From contig UBTA01000031.1 of NCBI GenBank assembly GCA_900468065.1, forward strand, positions 1 to 62,910: a stretch of 62,910 nucleotides of DNA, written 5' to 3'. Source of the DNA: Hyphomicrobiales bacterium (GTDB taxonomy: Bacteria > Pseudomonadota > Alphaproteobacteria > Rhizobiales > Rhizobiaceae). Both the position numbers and the translations under genes were made by a program. The notes beneath the pieces were generated by a model. The model made no database searches and had not been told where the DNA came from. It saw only the letters and a program-made list of their open reading frames with translations. Positions 43,885-51,825 of this stretch are shown piece after piece; position 1 is the first letter of the stretch, and each line of letters begins with the position of its first letter.

Positions 43885-44805
43885 TCATCCCGCAACCTCC
43901 AGATCGTTCACCCGGCTAGACAGGTCTGCGAACTGGCTCAACAGGTCGTTGACGACGCCCTCAAGCAGTTCCACGCGGCCTGTCAGTGCTGAAATCTCGG
44001 CGCTGTCGTCGCCGCCGTCAGGCATGGAGACCTCAAATTCCAGCGCAGTCACCCTGTCCGTGAGAGAACTGATCTCCGGACCGTAGTCGTGGCCGCCGTC
44101 ACCTCCCCCTCCGCTGCCTGTTTCGACGACATCGAAAAGGTAGGTGATGTCCGATTTCATCCCGTCGATATCGGCTTGGATGGTCGTGACATCGCTTCTG
44201 ATGCTCGTGATGTCCCCTTGCACCGTAACGATTTGCGCCTGGATCGGCGTCTCCGAGATATCTGAAGGCGAGCCGAAAACGCGAGCTGCGAATGACGACA
44301 TGAAAAATGGCTCTTCAGCAATTGCCGACAGCATTTCCGGTGAGCCGTAGACTGTTCGTGCAAGCGATCCCTCCGCGTGCGCGATGATCGGCGATGCGAA
44401 ATCGTAGTCGCCGTCTGAGCGGCCGAAGGTCATGTCCGCAACGTTTGATGCTGACCCGATCCAGCGGGTATCGGTCGCCGACATGACAAGTTCGAAAAGT
44501 GGCTTGCCGCCAGCGATCAGGTAATCGCGGACCTCTTCAGAGATGCCAAAGACGGCGTAGTGCAAAGAGGAATCGATATCGTCGTAGATTGTCGCAGCCG
44601 CAGGGTCGCTGGACGACAGAGATGACTGAGCACCCAGGAGAGTAATTGTGTAGAGCCGATTGAGTTTGGCAATCAGCTCAGTCAGGTCAATCGGCTCCGG
44701 TGGGCCTGGTGGTGTGTCACGTAGGCCTTTGACGACCGCTTCTAGGTCGCCAACCCGGAGTGCAATTTCGTGGGGTTTGGTTTGGCCGGATGTGAAGTTC
44801 GTCAT
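43885..44805 (-). CDS. probable fibre/appendage-like protein with coiled coils
   Basis: A 306-residue protein. Residues 195-230 and 245-300 are heptad-rich coiled coils (TVQGDITSIRSDVTTIQADI; LTGRVELLEGVVNDLL) split by a glycine-rich linker, a plan of trimeric phage fibres. The N-terminal half is unique. Overlaps the gene before it by TGATG. A virion role is inferred from architecture. Confidence 0.5.
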   Translation of the reverse strand: MTNFTSGQTKPHEIALRVGDLEAVVKGLRDTPPGPPEPIDLTELIAKLNRLYTITLLGAQSSLSSSDPAAATIYDDIDSSLHYAVFGISEEVRDYLIAGGKPLFELVMSATDTRWIGSASNVADMTFGRSDGDYDFASPIIAHAEGSLARTVYGSPEMLSAIAEEPFFMSSFAARVFGSPSDISETPIQAQIVTVQGDITSIRSDVTTIQADIDGMKSDITYLFDVVETGSGGGGDGGHDYGPEISSLTDRVTALEFEVSMPDGGDDSAEISALTGRVELLEGVVNDLLSQFADLSSRVNDLEVAG

Positions 44806-45014
44806 CAGCGGACGTTCCCGACCGGCTGTCGGCGGTTGCGGATGTCCCGGACAGCTTTCAGGGCGTCGCCCATAGCGACGCGGTAAACTTGCCTGCCTCC
44901 CCTAACGGCGGCTTGCTCCTCGGTGACCCGGAAATATCCCAGGTTTTTCTGGAAGCGCTTGGAGACGTCCTCCAGTTCAGTGGGTGAGAGGTCAGTTAGA
45001 TCGTAGGTGGTCAT
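44805..45014 (-). CDS. small hypothetical protein coupled to the coiled-coil protein
   Basis: A 69-residue helical basic protein; the stop overlaps the next start (TGATG). Contains YDLTDLSPTELEDVSKRFQK. Head-tail connector-like size, but no family evidence. Confidence 0.5.
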   Translation of the reverse strand: MTTYDLTDLSPTELEDVSKRFQKNLGYFRVTEEQAAVRGGRQVYRVAMGDALKAVRDIRNRRQPVGNVR

Positions 45015-45080
45015 GGTCGCAGCCCAGCGTCGTATGAACCATCGTTGACCGGTCGGCGGAATTGACCAAGGAATTTGATC

Positions 45081-45413
45081 CTACACTTCGAAGGCTTTTT
45101 GGACGGGTGGATCGACCAGGAGCGCCGCTGGCAGTTGTCTCCGATATTTCCGTGCCAGGCGAACAGACAATGCCGCCAATGCGAAATGACGGACGACTTT
45201 TTCCTCCGGACACCTTGCTAGATTGTGCCCGCATTTGGAATCCGACTTCGAAAATCCCGACGCGTTGGCAATCTGGGCATGGTCGCGGTCGAGGTCGGCG
45301 AGATAGCGCACGGCTCGGTGGGCACGGCGAACGGCGGCTTCCTGATCACTAGGTGACGGTTGATATTTCTGCGCCGGAAAGATGAAGTAATGGGGGGAGA
45401 GCCGCTCGTTCAT
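45081..45413 (-). CDS. hypothetical protein (110 aa)
   Basis: A 110-residue basic helical protein. ATG at 45413 overlaps the previous stop (ATGA) and is preferred to 45476. RAHRAVRYLADLDRDHAQIANASGFSKSDS looks HTH-like. Unknown function. Confidence 0.5.
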   Translation of the reverse strand: MNERLSPHYFIFPAQKYQPSPSDQEAAVRRAHRAVRYLADLDRDHAQIANASGFSKSDSKCGHNLARCPEEKVVRHFALAALSVRLARKYRRQLPAALLVDPPVQKAFEV

Positions 45414-45781
45414 CCGTGGAAACCCCGTCTCTGAAGCCAGTTGGCCTGGGGGTCTTTCAGGCCCTCTCGGAGCCATGTCAGCCGCCGATACATGAGTTTT
45501 CCCGATACCTTGCCGTTGTACCCGGCAGAGCGCAGGTGGTCTACAGCGCCGAGGACGACACGTTCTAGCCGGTCTTTCGACAGGATCGGAGACATGTCAC
45601 CGCTTATCCCGGCTGACGTTTTCGTGACCGTCTCAAGCTCATTGACTAGCCGGGCAATAGAAATTGCCAACGCGGTATCGAGGTCCGACACTTCCGGAAC
45701 CTTCTTCGCTCGGAGCCGCTCACGGTACCGCTGCTGACGCATCCGTGCTTGCTCGTTCTTCCCACTGATCTGTCTCGGCAT
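45410..45781 (-). CDS. hypothetical basic protein (123 aa)
   Basis: A 123-residue protein with a strongly basic, helical N-terminus (NEQARMRQQRYRERLRAKKV) suited to nucleic-acid binding. The ATG at 45781 has GGGAGA upstream; the GTG at 45814 lacks a site. Coupled to the next gene. Confidence 0.5.
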   Translation of the reverse strand: MPRQISGKNEQARMRQQRYRERLRAKKVPEVSDLDTALAISIARLVNELETVTKTSAGISGDMSPILSKDRLERVVLGAVDHLRSAGYNGKVSGKLMYRRLTWLREGLKDPQANWLQRRGFHG

Positions 45782-45884
45782 TCCATCTCTCCCGCCGTCA
45801 CTACGTGTCGTCACTAAGTTACGGTGTAGCGATGCAAGGAACCAGTTTCGGCCAGAAATGTAGGGTTAAATTGACGGCTAGATA

Positions 45885-46193
45885 TCAACGAGTGCCGATG
45901 ACCTTTGGCTTTAGCTTGCCAGACTTCGCCATATGCTGGATTTTCAAAGGCCATCCGGCCCGCTCTTTATAATGAGCAGTCAACCCAGTCATGATTGTCG
46001 ACGCGCCAGGGGCCGCGACAGCGAGCAGCATGATAGCCAGATCGGCAAGAACTTCTCTCATGTCTCCTTGCGTCTGCATCTCTCTGCCCAACGCCTTCTG
46101 CTCGGCTCGCTTTACACGGTACGAACGCTTTCGCTCACGCTCAAACGTCCTTAGCTGATCAGGCGACATTTCGGCGACAATCGTTTTTGGCAT
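45885..46193 (-). CDS. hypothetical protein divergent from the replication initiator
   Basis: A 102-residue protein. Residues 10-42 are basic and helical (DQLRTFERERKRSYRVKRAEQKAL); residues 50-70 are hydrophobic. Divergent from rep across a palindrome-rich region, it could be a control protein, but the fold is not a recognisable repressor. Confidence 0.5.
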   Translation of the reverse strand: MPKTIVAEMSPDQLRTFERERKRSYRVKRAEQKALGREMQTQGDMREVLADLAIMLLAVAAPGASTIMTGLTAHYKERAGWPLKIQHMAKSGKLKPKVIGTR

Positions 46194-46251
46194 AGCTGAT
46201 CTCTAAAGTGACTTTCACAATCATCACTCAATCGGCGGATAAATCAAAATG

Positions 46252-46271
46252 ATTTGGGACATGTCCCAAAT
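46252..46271. promoter_or_regulatory. 20-bp perfect palindrome in the rep upstream region
   Basis: ATTTGGGACATGTCCCAAAT reads the same on both strands. It is 58 bp upstream of the leftward gene at 46193. A second dyad, TTCTGA-N4-TCAGAA, is at 46284-46299. Likely operators for a dimeric regulator. The 46194-46646 stretch holds no gene. Confidence 0.6.
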
Positions 46272-46505
46272 GAAATTGAAAAGTTCTGATATGTCAGAAG
46301 GAAATGGCATGTGCTTACTGAAAATCCTTTATCTATTTTCGGCAGCATTCGGAGAGCCAAATCCCTACGCCCCCTCTCCTATCTAATCTGAACAAAATCG
46401 CGAAGCGAACGGCAGCGCGAAGCGCAATAAATATATTCTTAAGTATCTCCGGTCTGAAATCTGTTTACACGGCCATGCATGGTGTGACGAAAGTTAGCTT
46501 CTTTT

Positions 46506-46554
46506 CGTTACAATATGTCGGTCGAGCCATTCCTTTCACCGACATATTGTAACG
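46506..46554. promoter_or_regulatory. 17-bp inverted repeat upstream of the Rep_3 initiator
   Basis: CGTTACAATATGTCGGT (46506-46522) and its exact complement (46538-46554) are separated by 15 bp, with further imperfect pairing outward. Another dyad, GTGTTA...TAACAC, follows before the start codon. Rep_3 genes are usually autoregulated by the initiator at inverted half-iterons, so this is a good candidate operator or origin part. Confidence 0.65.
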
Positions 46555-46646
46555 AGAAGGTCGTGTTACTCTGTCGAAAATAAATAACACAAACCTCTTG
46601 TTCAAATTCCGCCGTTGATCTCACCATAGGGGATAGGGAGAGACAA

Positions 46647-48215
46647 ATGGCCGTTATCGAGACACCGTCTTTAAACAGCGACGACATCATTGTGCATATG
46701 GAGCGGCGCAAGAAAGCAGATCGCTTCACCAATCGTCAACGCAAGGGGGTCAACGCTCGCTCTGGCATCTTGTCCATGACCGACAAAGCCATCGGCGAGA
46801 TCGAGCAGCCTACCGTTGACAAGGCTCCCGCGCTCATCAAGCATCTCAGGATCATCGGCAAGACGCGTAAGGGCGAGCGCCCTGAAGACGTGCTAACTGC
46901 CCAGGGTGCAGCGCTGTACGAATTCTTGATGGCATCGGCCCGCATCCAAGGTTTTGATCGCATCGGCGAATTCCGAGTGTCGTTCACGGATGCTAAAAAG
47001 TACCTCGAAATCGAGCACAACAAACGGCTGATCGAGCTAGCTGACCAGCTGAGGGAAACGCAGGTCGAATACGATTTCCGCCTGGAGGGATTTGAACGCT
47101 GGGGCAAGATGCCCCTGCTTTTCACGGATTTCGGACGCGACAAGGACGGGAAGATGCACCTCATCTATTCCATTCATTTGGCTGTCAAACGGGTGCTGCT
47201 GGAGCGCGATCAATATACCAAACTTGAGATCAACGCCTTCGCTCGATTTTCCTGCAAATACACATCCAGGATTTATCCCCGTCTTGCGATGATGGCGGGC
47301 TATCACGAAGCATACCGTAAGCCCTGGAAGATCACGCCGCTCGACCTCGCAAAGATGATCGGCTTCACCTTTACCGGCGAATTCCATTTCGGCAACTTCG
47401 AGAAAGGTTGTTTGAAAAAGGTGATGCACGATATCGAACAGCATGTTCTTCGGTTTGACGCGAAGCTCACCGTGCATCGCAAGGTTGGTCGGGGTAATCC
47501 GGTTGACTTCCTTGAGTTCACGACGTCGTCGGCCGCAAAACACGTGTTGGAGCATGCCAAGCAGCCGATGTCACCAGACGAATACAAGGCTCTTAATAAG
47601 GAGCTTCGTGAAGACGAGACACAATCATTCTACGAAATGCCATCCGCCGAGGTCCTCCGTGCTGGTGCGACCAAGACTGGGTATTCCCCGTCAGAGCTGC
47701 TGAACCTGTGGAAGCAAGCTCTGGAAGCGGCTAATGCATACCCGACAATGGTGCTGCCCGAGGCTGGTCTACTGACTGGTGCTAAGCTGCTAGAGCGGCG
47801 TTATACCATCAGCGTCGGTGCGGCATGTGAACTGTGGTTGACCTATTTCCAGGCGAAGACGCGGCGCGTGATTCCCGAGCGAAAGGAAGACACAATCTGG
47901 GACACCATTCTACGAGTGATCCTGGCCGACCCTGAAACGGCACTGGACTACTGCGACCCCGATCATCCGGAATGGACAAAGGTCCAGGGAAAATTGACGG
48001 ACGGGGACCGGAAGGCGTTTGTCGCGGCACTGGAGATCATGGCAAGTCCGGTCGTAGAAGCCGGAGACCGTGATCGGTTTTTCACGTCGATTATCAGAGC
48101 ATTCAAAGACGGAAAGCCTGATGAAACATCCATGATGATTGGTAAAATCTCCGACTATCAAACGAGGAAATACCGATCTTCAAAACCTATTAACCAGCCT
48201 GATTTTTCCGCTTGA
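46647..48215 (+). CDS. Rep_3-type plasmid replication initiator in the prophage
   Basis: A 522-residue protein preceded by GGGAGAG. The core (about 75-300) is a two-winged-helix initiator: YSIHLAVKRVLLERDQYTKLE, then SCKYTSRIYPRLAMMAG, WKITPLDLAKMIGF, and a strand block ending VDFLEFT. Rep_3 proteins bind iterons to start plasmid replication. The C-terminal 200 residues are an extra helical part. In a prophage this replaces the usual O/P or DnaC-type genes, suggesting plasmid-like replication. Confidence 0.75.
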   Translation: MAVIETPSLNSDDIIVHMERRKKADRFTNRQRKGVNARSGILSMTDKAIGEIEQPTVDKAPALIKHLRIIGKTRKGERPEDVLTAQGAALYEFLMASARIQGFDRIGEFRVSFTDAKKYLEIEHNKRLIELADQLRETQVEYDFRLEGFERWGKMPLLFTDFGRDKDGKMHLIYSIHLAVKRVLLERDQYTKLEINAFARFSCKYTSRIYPRLAMMAGYHEAYRKPWKITPLDLAKMIGFTFTGEFHFGNFEKGCLKKVMHDIEQHVLRFDAKLTVHRKVGRGNPVDFLEFTTSSAAKHVLEHAKQPMSPDEYKALNKELREDETQSFYEMPSAEVLRAGATKTGYSPSELLNLWKQALEAANAYPTMVLPEAGLLTGAKLLERRYTISVGAACELWLTYFQAKTRRVIPERKEDTIWDTILRVILADPETALDYCDPDHPEWTKVQGKLTDGDRKAFVAALEIMASPVVEAGDRDRFFTSIIRAFKDGKPDETSMMIGKISDYQTRKYRSSKPINQPDFSA

Positions 48216-48220
48216 ACCGG

Positions 48221-48250
48221 GGACTCCCCTATGCAACTATAAGGGAGTCC
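48221..48250 (+). other. hairpin downstream of rep
   Basis: GGACTCCC and GGGAGTCC form an 8-bp stem with a 14-nt loop just after the rep stop codon. There is no T-run after it. It may end or process the rep transcript. Confidence 0.45.
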
Positions 48251-48388
48251 ACAAGCGCCCCGAAAGGCAACTTGAAATGCGAGTTCTGTCGATCAGAGAC
48301 CTACGAATAGACCTAGCCATATAACGGCTGGATCGCCCGTTTGCGCGGGTTCCGTAGACTGAATCGACAAGGAACAAGGACTCGCACC

Positions 48389-48931
48389 ATGGCGTTTACC
48401 CAACAATTTTTCACAGCCGACACTCATTTTGGGCATCAGTTGATGCTCCAGAACCGTCCGTTTTCATCGACCGATGAGATGGATCGCTACCTGATCGAGG
48501 CCTGGAATGACACCGTCAAACAGACGGATATCATCTGGCATTTGGGCGATTTCAGCTACCTCGATCCCGCTCGCACTGCGTCCATTTTCGGCCAGCTGCA
48601 AGGCCGCAAGCGCCTGATCCTTGGCAATCACGATTTGGACAACAAAGGTTGCGTGCGCAAGTCGGTGGCCGATCTCGCTTGGGATCAGCCGCCGACGCAC
48701 TATGCGGAAACCAAACAGGATGGCGAGCGCGTGATCCTGCATCACTATGCAATGCGGACTTGGTCCGCGAGTTGCCACGGCTCCTGGCACTTGTATGGCC
48801 ACTCGCACGGTCGTTTGCCCGCGTATGGTCGCAGCCGTGACGTCGGCGTCGATTGCTCCGACACAGCCTACACCCCACAGACATTCCAGAAGCTGACGAC
48901 GGGAATGCAGGACGTGGAGATCGCAGCATGA
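48389..48931 (+). CDS. small metallophosphoesterase (phage-type)
   Basis: A 180-residue calcineurin-like phosphoesterase with all motifs: TADTHFGH (9-16), HLGDFS, LGNHD, HHYAMRTW and YGHSHG. Single-domain members of this type are common in phages; substrates are probably cyclic or terminal phosphates. ATG at 48389 starts at the first strand. The stop overlaps the next gene by ATGA. Confidence 0.85.
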   Translation: MAFTQQFFTADTHFGHQLMLQNRPFSSTDEMDRYLIEAWNDTVKQTDIIWHLGDFSYLDPARTASIFGQLQGRKRLILGNHDLDNKGCVRKSVADLAWDQPPTHYAETKQDGERVILHHYAMRTWSASCHGSWHLYGHSHGRLPAYGRSRDVGVDCSDTAYTPQTFQKLTTGMQDVEIAA

Positions 48932-49338
48932 AGACCGATATCGCCGCTCTGCTCAAGGCCGAATACGGCCCCATGTGGCATGACACGATGTGCGACCTGC
49001 CGGACGGCTGGACCCAGCCGCTGGTAGATATGCTTGAGCGCCTGTACCGTTTGTCGTCAATCGATGCTTTCCGCGACCGGGTGGTCTATTGGGTTTCTGT
49101 CCGCGTCGACGTTTACGGTAGCAGTGCAATGGCTTTTGCTTGCCCGATCATGCCGTCGCATACGTGGACACCAGGCCGCGCGATGGCATGTGTCGAGGCG
49201 CTGACCGAATTCACCGGCCGCACTCAAGAGACGTGCCGCGTTTGCGGGAAAGATGGCTACCTGCGGACGGCCATTCTGGGCGACCATGGTGAAGGCGTTT
49301 TCTGCGACCAGCATGCCGGAGGTGACCATGCAGGATAA
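48928..49338 (+). CDS. zinc-knuckle phage protein, tandem copy 1
   Basis: A 136-residue protein. The N-half carries CDLPDGWTQPLVDML; the C-half a CRVCG...CDQH arrangement (CxxC then CxxH), a likely zinc knuckle. Next two genes share both parts. Such DGW...CxxCG proteins are widespread in phages but uncharacterised. ATGA-coupled to the phosphoesterase. Confidence 0.6.
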   Translation: MKTDIAALLKAEYGPMWHDTMCDLPDGWTQPLVDMLERLYRLSSIDAFRDRVVYWVSVRVDVYGSSAMAFACPIMPSHTWTPGRAMACVEALTEFTGRTQETCRVCGKDGYLRTAILGDHGEGVFCDQHAGGDHAG

Positions 49339-50017
49339 ATCAATCGGTCTATTGCGCCGCGAATTCGGCCCACTCTGTCACGACAGCATCAACGATTTGC
49401 CCGACGGTTGGGCCACCATCGTCGGCGAATTCTTTCACGCCGTGGAGGGTATCGGTGATCTCGTCGAAGCCGTGAGCTGCCGTTTCGAACGCACTGACAG
49501 CGGCCTCCAGGCATTCGTCTTTCCCGAGATGAGCCGCTGGCACCCGGAGCAAATGGCGGCGCTTCAGGCTGCGCAGCGTACTCTGTATGGACAGAGCCAG
49601 ACGACGTGTGAAACCTGCGGCAAGGAAGCAATCTATCCGCCAGGGGCCAACGGCTTCTTTTGCACCGAGCATGATATCGAATCTGTCCGTAACGCAGAGG
49701 ATTTGGCACGCGTCACGGAAGAGCTTGAGCCGATCCTGCCTTATAAAGCTCTCCGACGTTTCTCACTGGATGTACCGCCGCACCTGCGCGAGCTTGTATT
49801 CGGGACGTTACGCGAGATCAAGGAGGTCGTCGAACGAGAGAATTTGGTCCGACACTGTCACGTTATGAATGTCATGGTGGTGGATGACCAACTGTACATC
49901 CGTGGCCGGTTCCGAGACAGCTTCCCGATGTCGGTCCGGTCCGACATCGACGACCTGATTAGGCGTGCGGAATGGCAGAGCGCGGAGATGGCAAGGGGAG
50001 GCTCAGATGCTTCCTGA
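49328..50017 (+). CDS. zinc-knuckle phage protein, tandem copy 2 with C-terminal extension
   Basis: A 229-residue protein. NDLPDGWATIVGEFF and CETCGKEAIY...CTEHD align with copy 1. An additional 100-residue C-terminal part (LPYKALRRFSLDVPPHLREL) is unique to this copy. Overlaps both neighbours. Confidence 0.6.
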   Translation: MQDKSIGLLRREFGPLCHDSINDLPDGWATIVGEFFHAVEGIGDLVEAVSCRFERTDSGLQAFVFPEMSRWHPEQMAALQAAQRTLYGQSQTTCETCGKEAIYPPGANGFFCTEHDIESVRNAEDLARVTEELEPILPYKALRRFSLDVPPHLRELVFGTLREIKEVVERENLVRHCHVMNVMVVDDQLYIRGRFRDSFPMSVRSDIDDLIRRAEWQSAEMARGGSDAS

Positions 50018-50411
50018 TAATTTCGACCGCGACCTGTTCACCTCCGAGCTGCGTGCCAAACATTCACGCATCCTGCCGCCCGAAGTTGAGTTTTCCGTCG
50101 GCGACGGGTGGCTGCCAATCATCGCCGATAGTCTCAGTGAAGCCGAGGCTGCTCTCGAAAAGTCCGGTTGGATTTCGAAGGCCGAAGTCAGACAAATCAA
50201 AGAGAAATTCGCCGGACTTCGGCTTTATGTCCGCCCCAAACGTACGTCGTCTCATTTTCCTATGGCGCTCGCTGCCGAACTGTTGGCGATCCGCGACCGC
50301 GCAGAAAGCCTGAGCATGCGGGCATGTGAGCTGTGCGGAGAGCCCGGCGAACTTCGTAGTTCGGGATATCATCAGACACTTTGCGACAAACATGCGGGAG
50401 ACCGGGCATGA
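50007..50411 (+). CDS. zinc-knuckle phage protein, tandem copy 3
   Basis: A 134-residue protein with VGDGWLPIIADSL, then VRQIKEKFAGLRLYVRP, then CELCGEPGELRS...CDKH. This copy is closest to the widespread phage family that has GDGW, KEKFGGLR and CxxCG blocks. ATG at 50007 lies inside copy 2, so translation is coupled. Confidence 0.65.
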   Translation: MLPDNFDRDLFTSELRAKHSRILPPEVEFSVGDGWLPIIADSLSEAEAALEKSGWISKAEVRQIKEKFAGLRLYVRPKRTSSHFPMALAAELLAIRDRAESLSMRACELCGEPGELRSSGYHQTLCDKHAGDRA

Positions 50412-50635
50412 GAAAGCTGTTCCCAGAGCATGACCGCGCTGTAACTGATGCTGTCGTTGACTACGTCATGTCAGGAGGCCACCTTGGCGATCCCGGTCAG
50501 CACCAGCACTTCAAGGGGCGCTTTAGCAATCTCGCCGGACTTGAGCAGAGGGTGATCATCACTCGCTGCAAAATCGCAGTCAGCCGGATGATGGTTGGCG
50601 CAATCCGTCGAGAGATAGAGGCATCTTATGACTGA
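50408..50635 (+). CDS. hypothetical small protein
   Basis: A 75-residue helical protein coupled by ATGA to copy 3. No recognised domain. After it, 50636-50783 holds only short frames I could not support. Confidence 0.5.
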   Translation: MRKLFPEHDRAVTDAVVDYVMSGGHLGDPGQHQHFKGRFSNLAGLEQRVIITRCKIAVSRMMVGAIRREIEASYD

Positions 50636-50783
50636 TGGGGAGCCGGATGAAAATGACCGCCGTAAAACCCAAAGATCGTCGGCGAGCGGTACCTTACACT
50701 TTGGTATCCGAGCATCGCCAGGCGTCCTGCGGATGACCTGATCCGTTTGATGTACGCCAGCGGAGCCCACAAGCTTCGGATCG

Positions 50784-50975
50784 CTATTTACTTACCCGAG
50801 TTTCTTTTACGAGACGTGTGGCTTCTTCACTGATCTCGATCTCTGTGGATGCTGCATCAGGTCCACCAAAACGTTGTTCCGACGCCATATCCAACGTAGC
50901 TTTCTCAAAACGAACCCGCGCGGCGGCGGCTTTGCGCTTCCTTTCCAGAGAGTCGAGAATGATTTTGTCTGGCAT
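50784..50975 (-). CDS. small helical basic protein
   Basis: A 63-residue protein, MPDKIILDSLERKRKAAAAR and on. AAGAAGG precedes the ATG at 50975, supporting it over the longer frame to 51302, which runs through the next gene. Basic and acidic halves suggest a small binding protein. Confidence 0.5.
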   Translation of the reverse strand: MPDKIILDSLERKRKAAAARVRFEKATLDMASEQRFGGPDAASTEIEISEEATRLVKETRVSK

Positions 50976-51087
50976 TGTCCTTCTTCCCTTGTCGACAAGC
51001 TGATGGACGTTAAGAACACCTCCTGAGATTCTGGCCATTTTGACATCGCTTTGGTAGCTAACGGTGCTTTGCTTCCGATCACTCTTA

Positions 51088-51411
51088 TTAATGCCGGACC
51101 CGCCAAGACGCTGGTTGGCCAAGTTCCACCGGCACCTCTTCCCCGTCAAGCAGCATCCTAATAATAATTGCCTGGCGCTCTTCTTCGGCTGGATCGGGCT
51201 CCGGTCGTTCGATGCCGTAGACAGACACGGCGGTGTAGAGCACGCCGAGATAATTGATATCGAGCGCTTCCATCGCCTCGTCGCGGTCGATGCCACCGGC
51301 AACGTATCGCTCCAGGAAATCGACGATCTGGTCGTCTGTCAAGCGACCACGGATTTCCGATATCGCTTTTCGGTAGGCCGCGTCCAGCGCTGAAAGATCG
51401 GGTCCTTGCAT
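51088..51411 (-). CDS. hypothetical acidic helical protein
   Basis: A 107-residue helical protein (ALDAAYRKAISEIRGRLTDDQIVDFLE). No family recognised. Leftward, divergent from the next HTH gene. Confidence 0.5.
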   Translation of the reverse strand: MQGPDLSALDAAYRKAISEIRGRLTDDQIVDFLERYVAGGIDRDEAMEALDINYLGVLYTAVSVYGIERPEPDPAEEERQAIIIRMLLDGEEVPVELGQPASWRVRH

Positions 51412-51482
51412 GCGATTTTTCCGGTTTCGGCCGACAGGATTCTGACTCAGACTATCTCCAACGACAAGACGTGGAGACGACG

Positions 51483-51773
51483 ATGAGGGAGGATTTCTGG
51501 AGCAAAGCGGATTATGATTTGCTAATCAGGCTGTACCGCGAAGGAATGACAACGGCCGACATCGCCCGTGAACTCGGCCGTTCTCCGGCTGCAGTGGCAA
51601 CAAAAGGTTCTCGGATCGGTCTGTACGCACTGACCCGGGAGGAATTGTCCGGGCCCCGCGTTTCGGTGAGGGACTGTATAAATCCGGTCGGACCCCACCC
51701 GTTCGTGTCGCCCGGAATTCATAACCGGACGTGCACGGAATGTAAGCGGTCTGCAATTTTTCAGGCTGCGTAG
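51483..51773 (+). CDS. HTH-type small regulator (GcrA/SANT-like N-terminus)
   Basis: A 96-residue protein. FWSKADYDLLIRLYREGMTTADIARELGRSPAAVATKGSRIGL is a Myb-like/GcrA-type helix-turn-helix. A C-terminal CTECKR motif follows. It is the clearest DNA-binding protein near the integrase and a candidate excisionase or lysogeny controller. Confidence 0.6.
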   Translation: MREDFWSKADYDLLIRLYREGMTTADIARELGRSPAAVATKGSRIGLYALTREELSGPRVSVRDCINPVGPHPFVSPGIHNRTCTECKRSAIFQAA

Positions 51774-51825
51774 GCGATCAGTAGCCGAGCGGATTTTGGG
51801 GCGCGGCTACTGATCGTGTTTAGAT

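Noticed and set aside
50628-50741. Short plus-strand frames (37 and 29 codons) after the 75-aa gene
   Set aside because: Two frames compete, both short and with atypical composition; neither has independent support.
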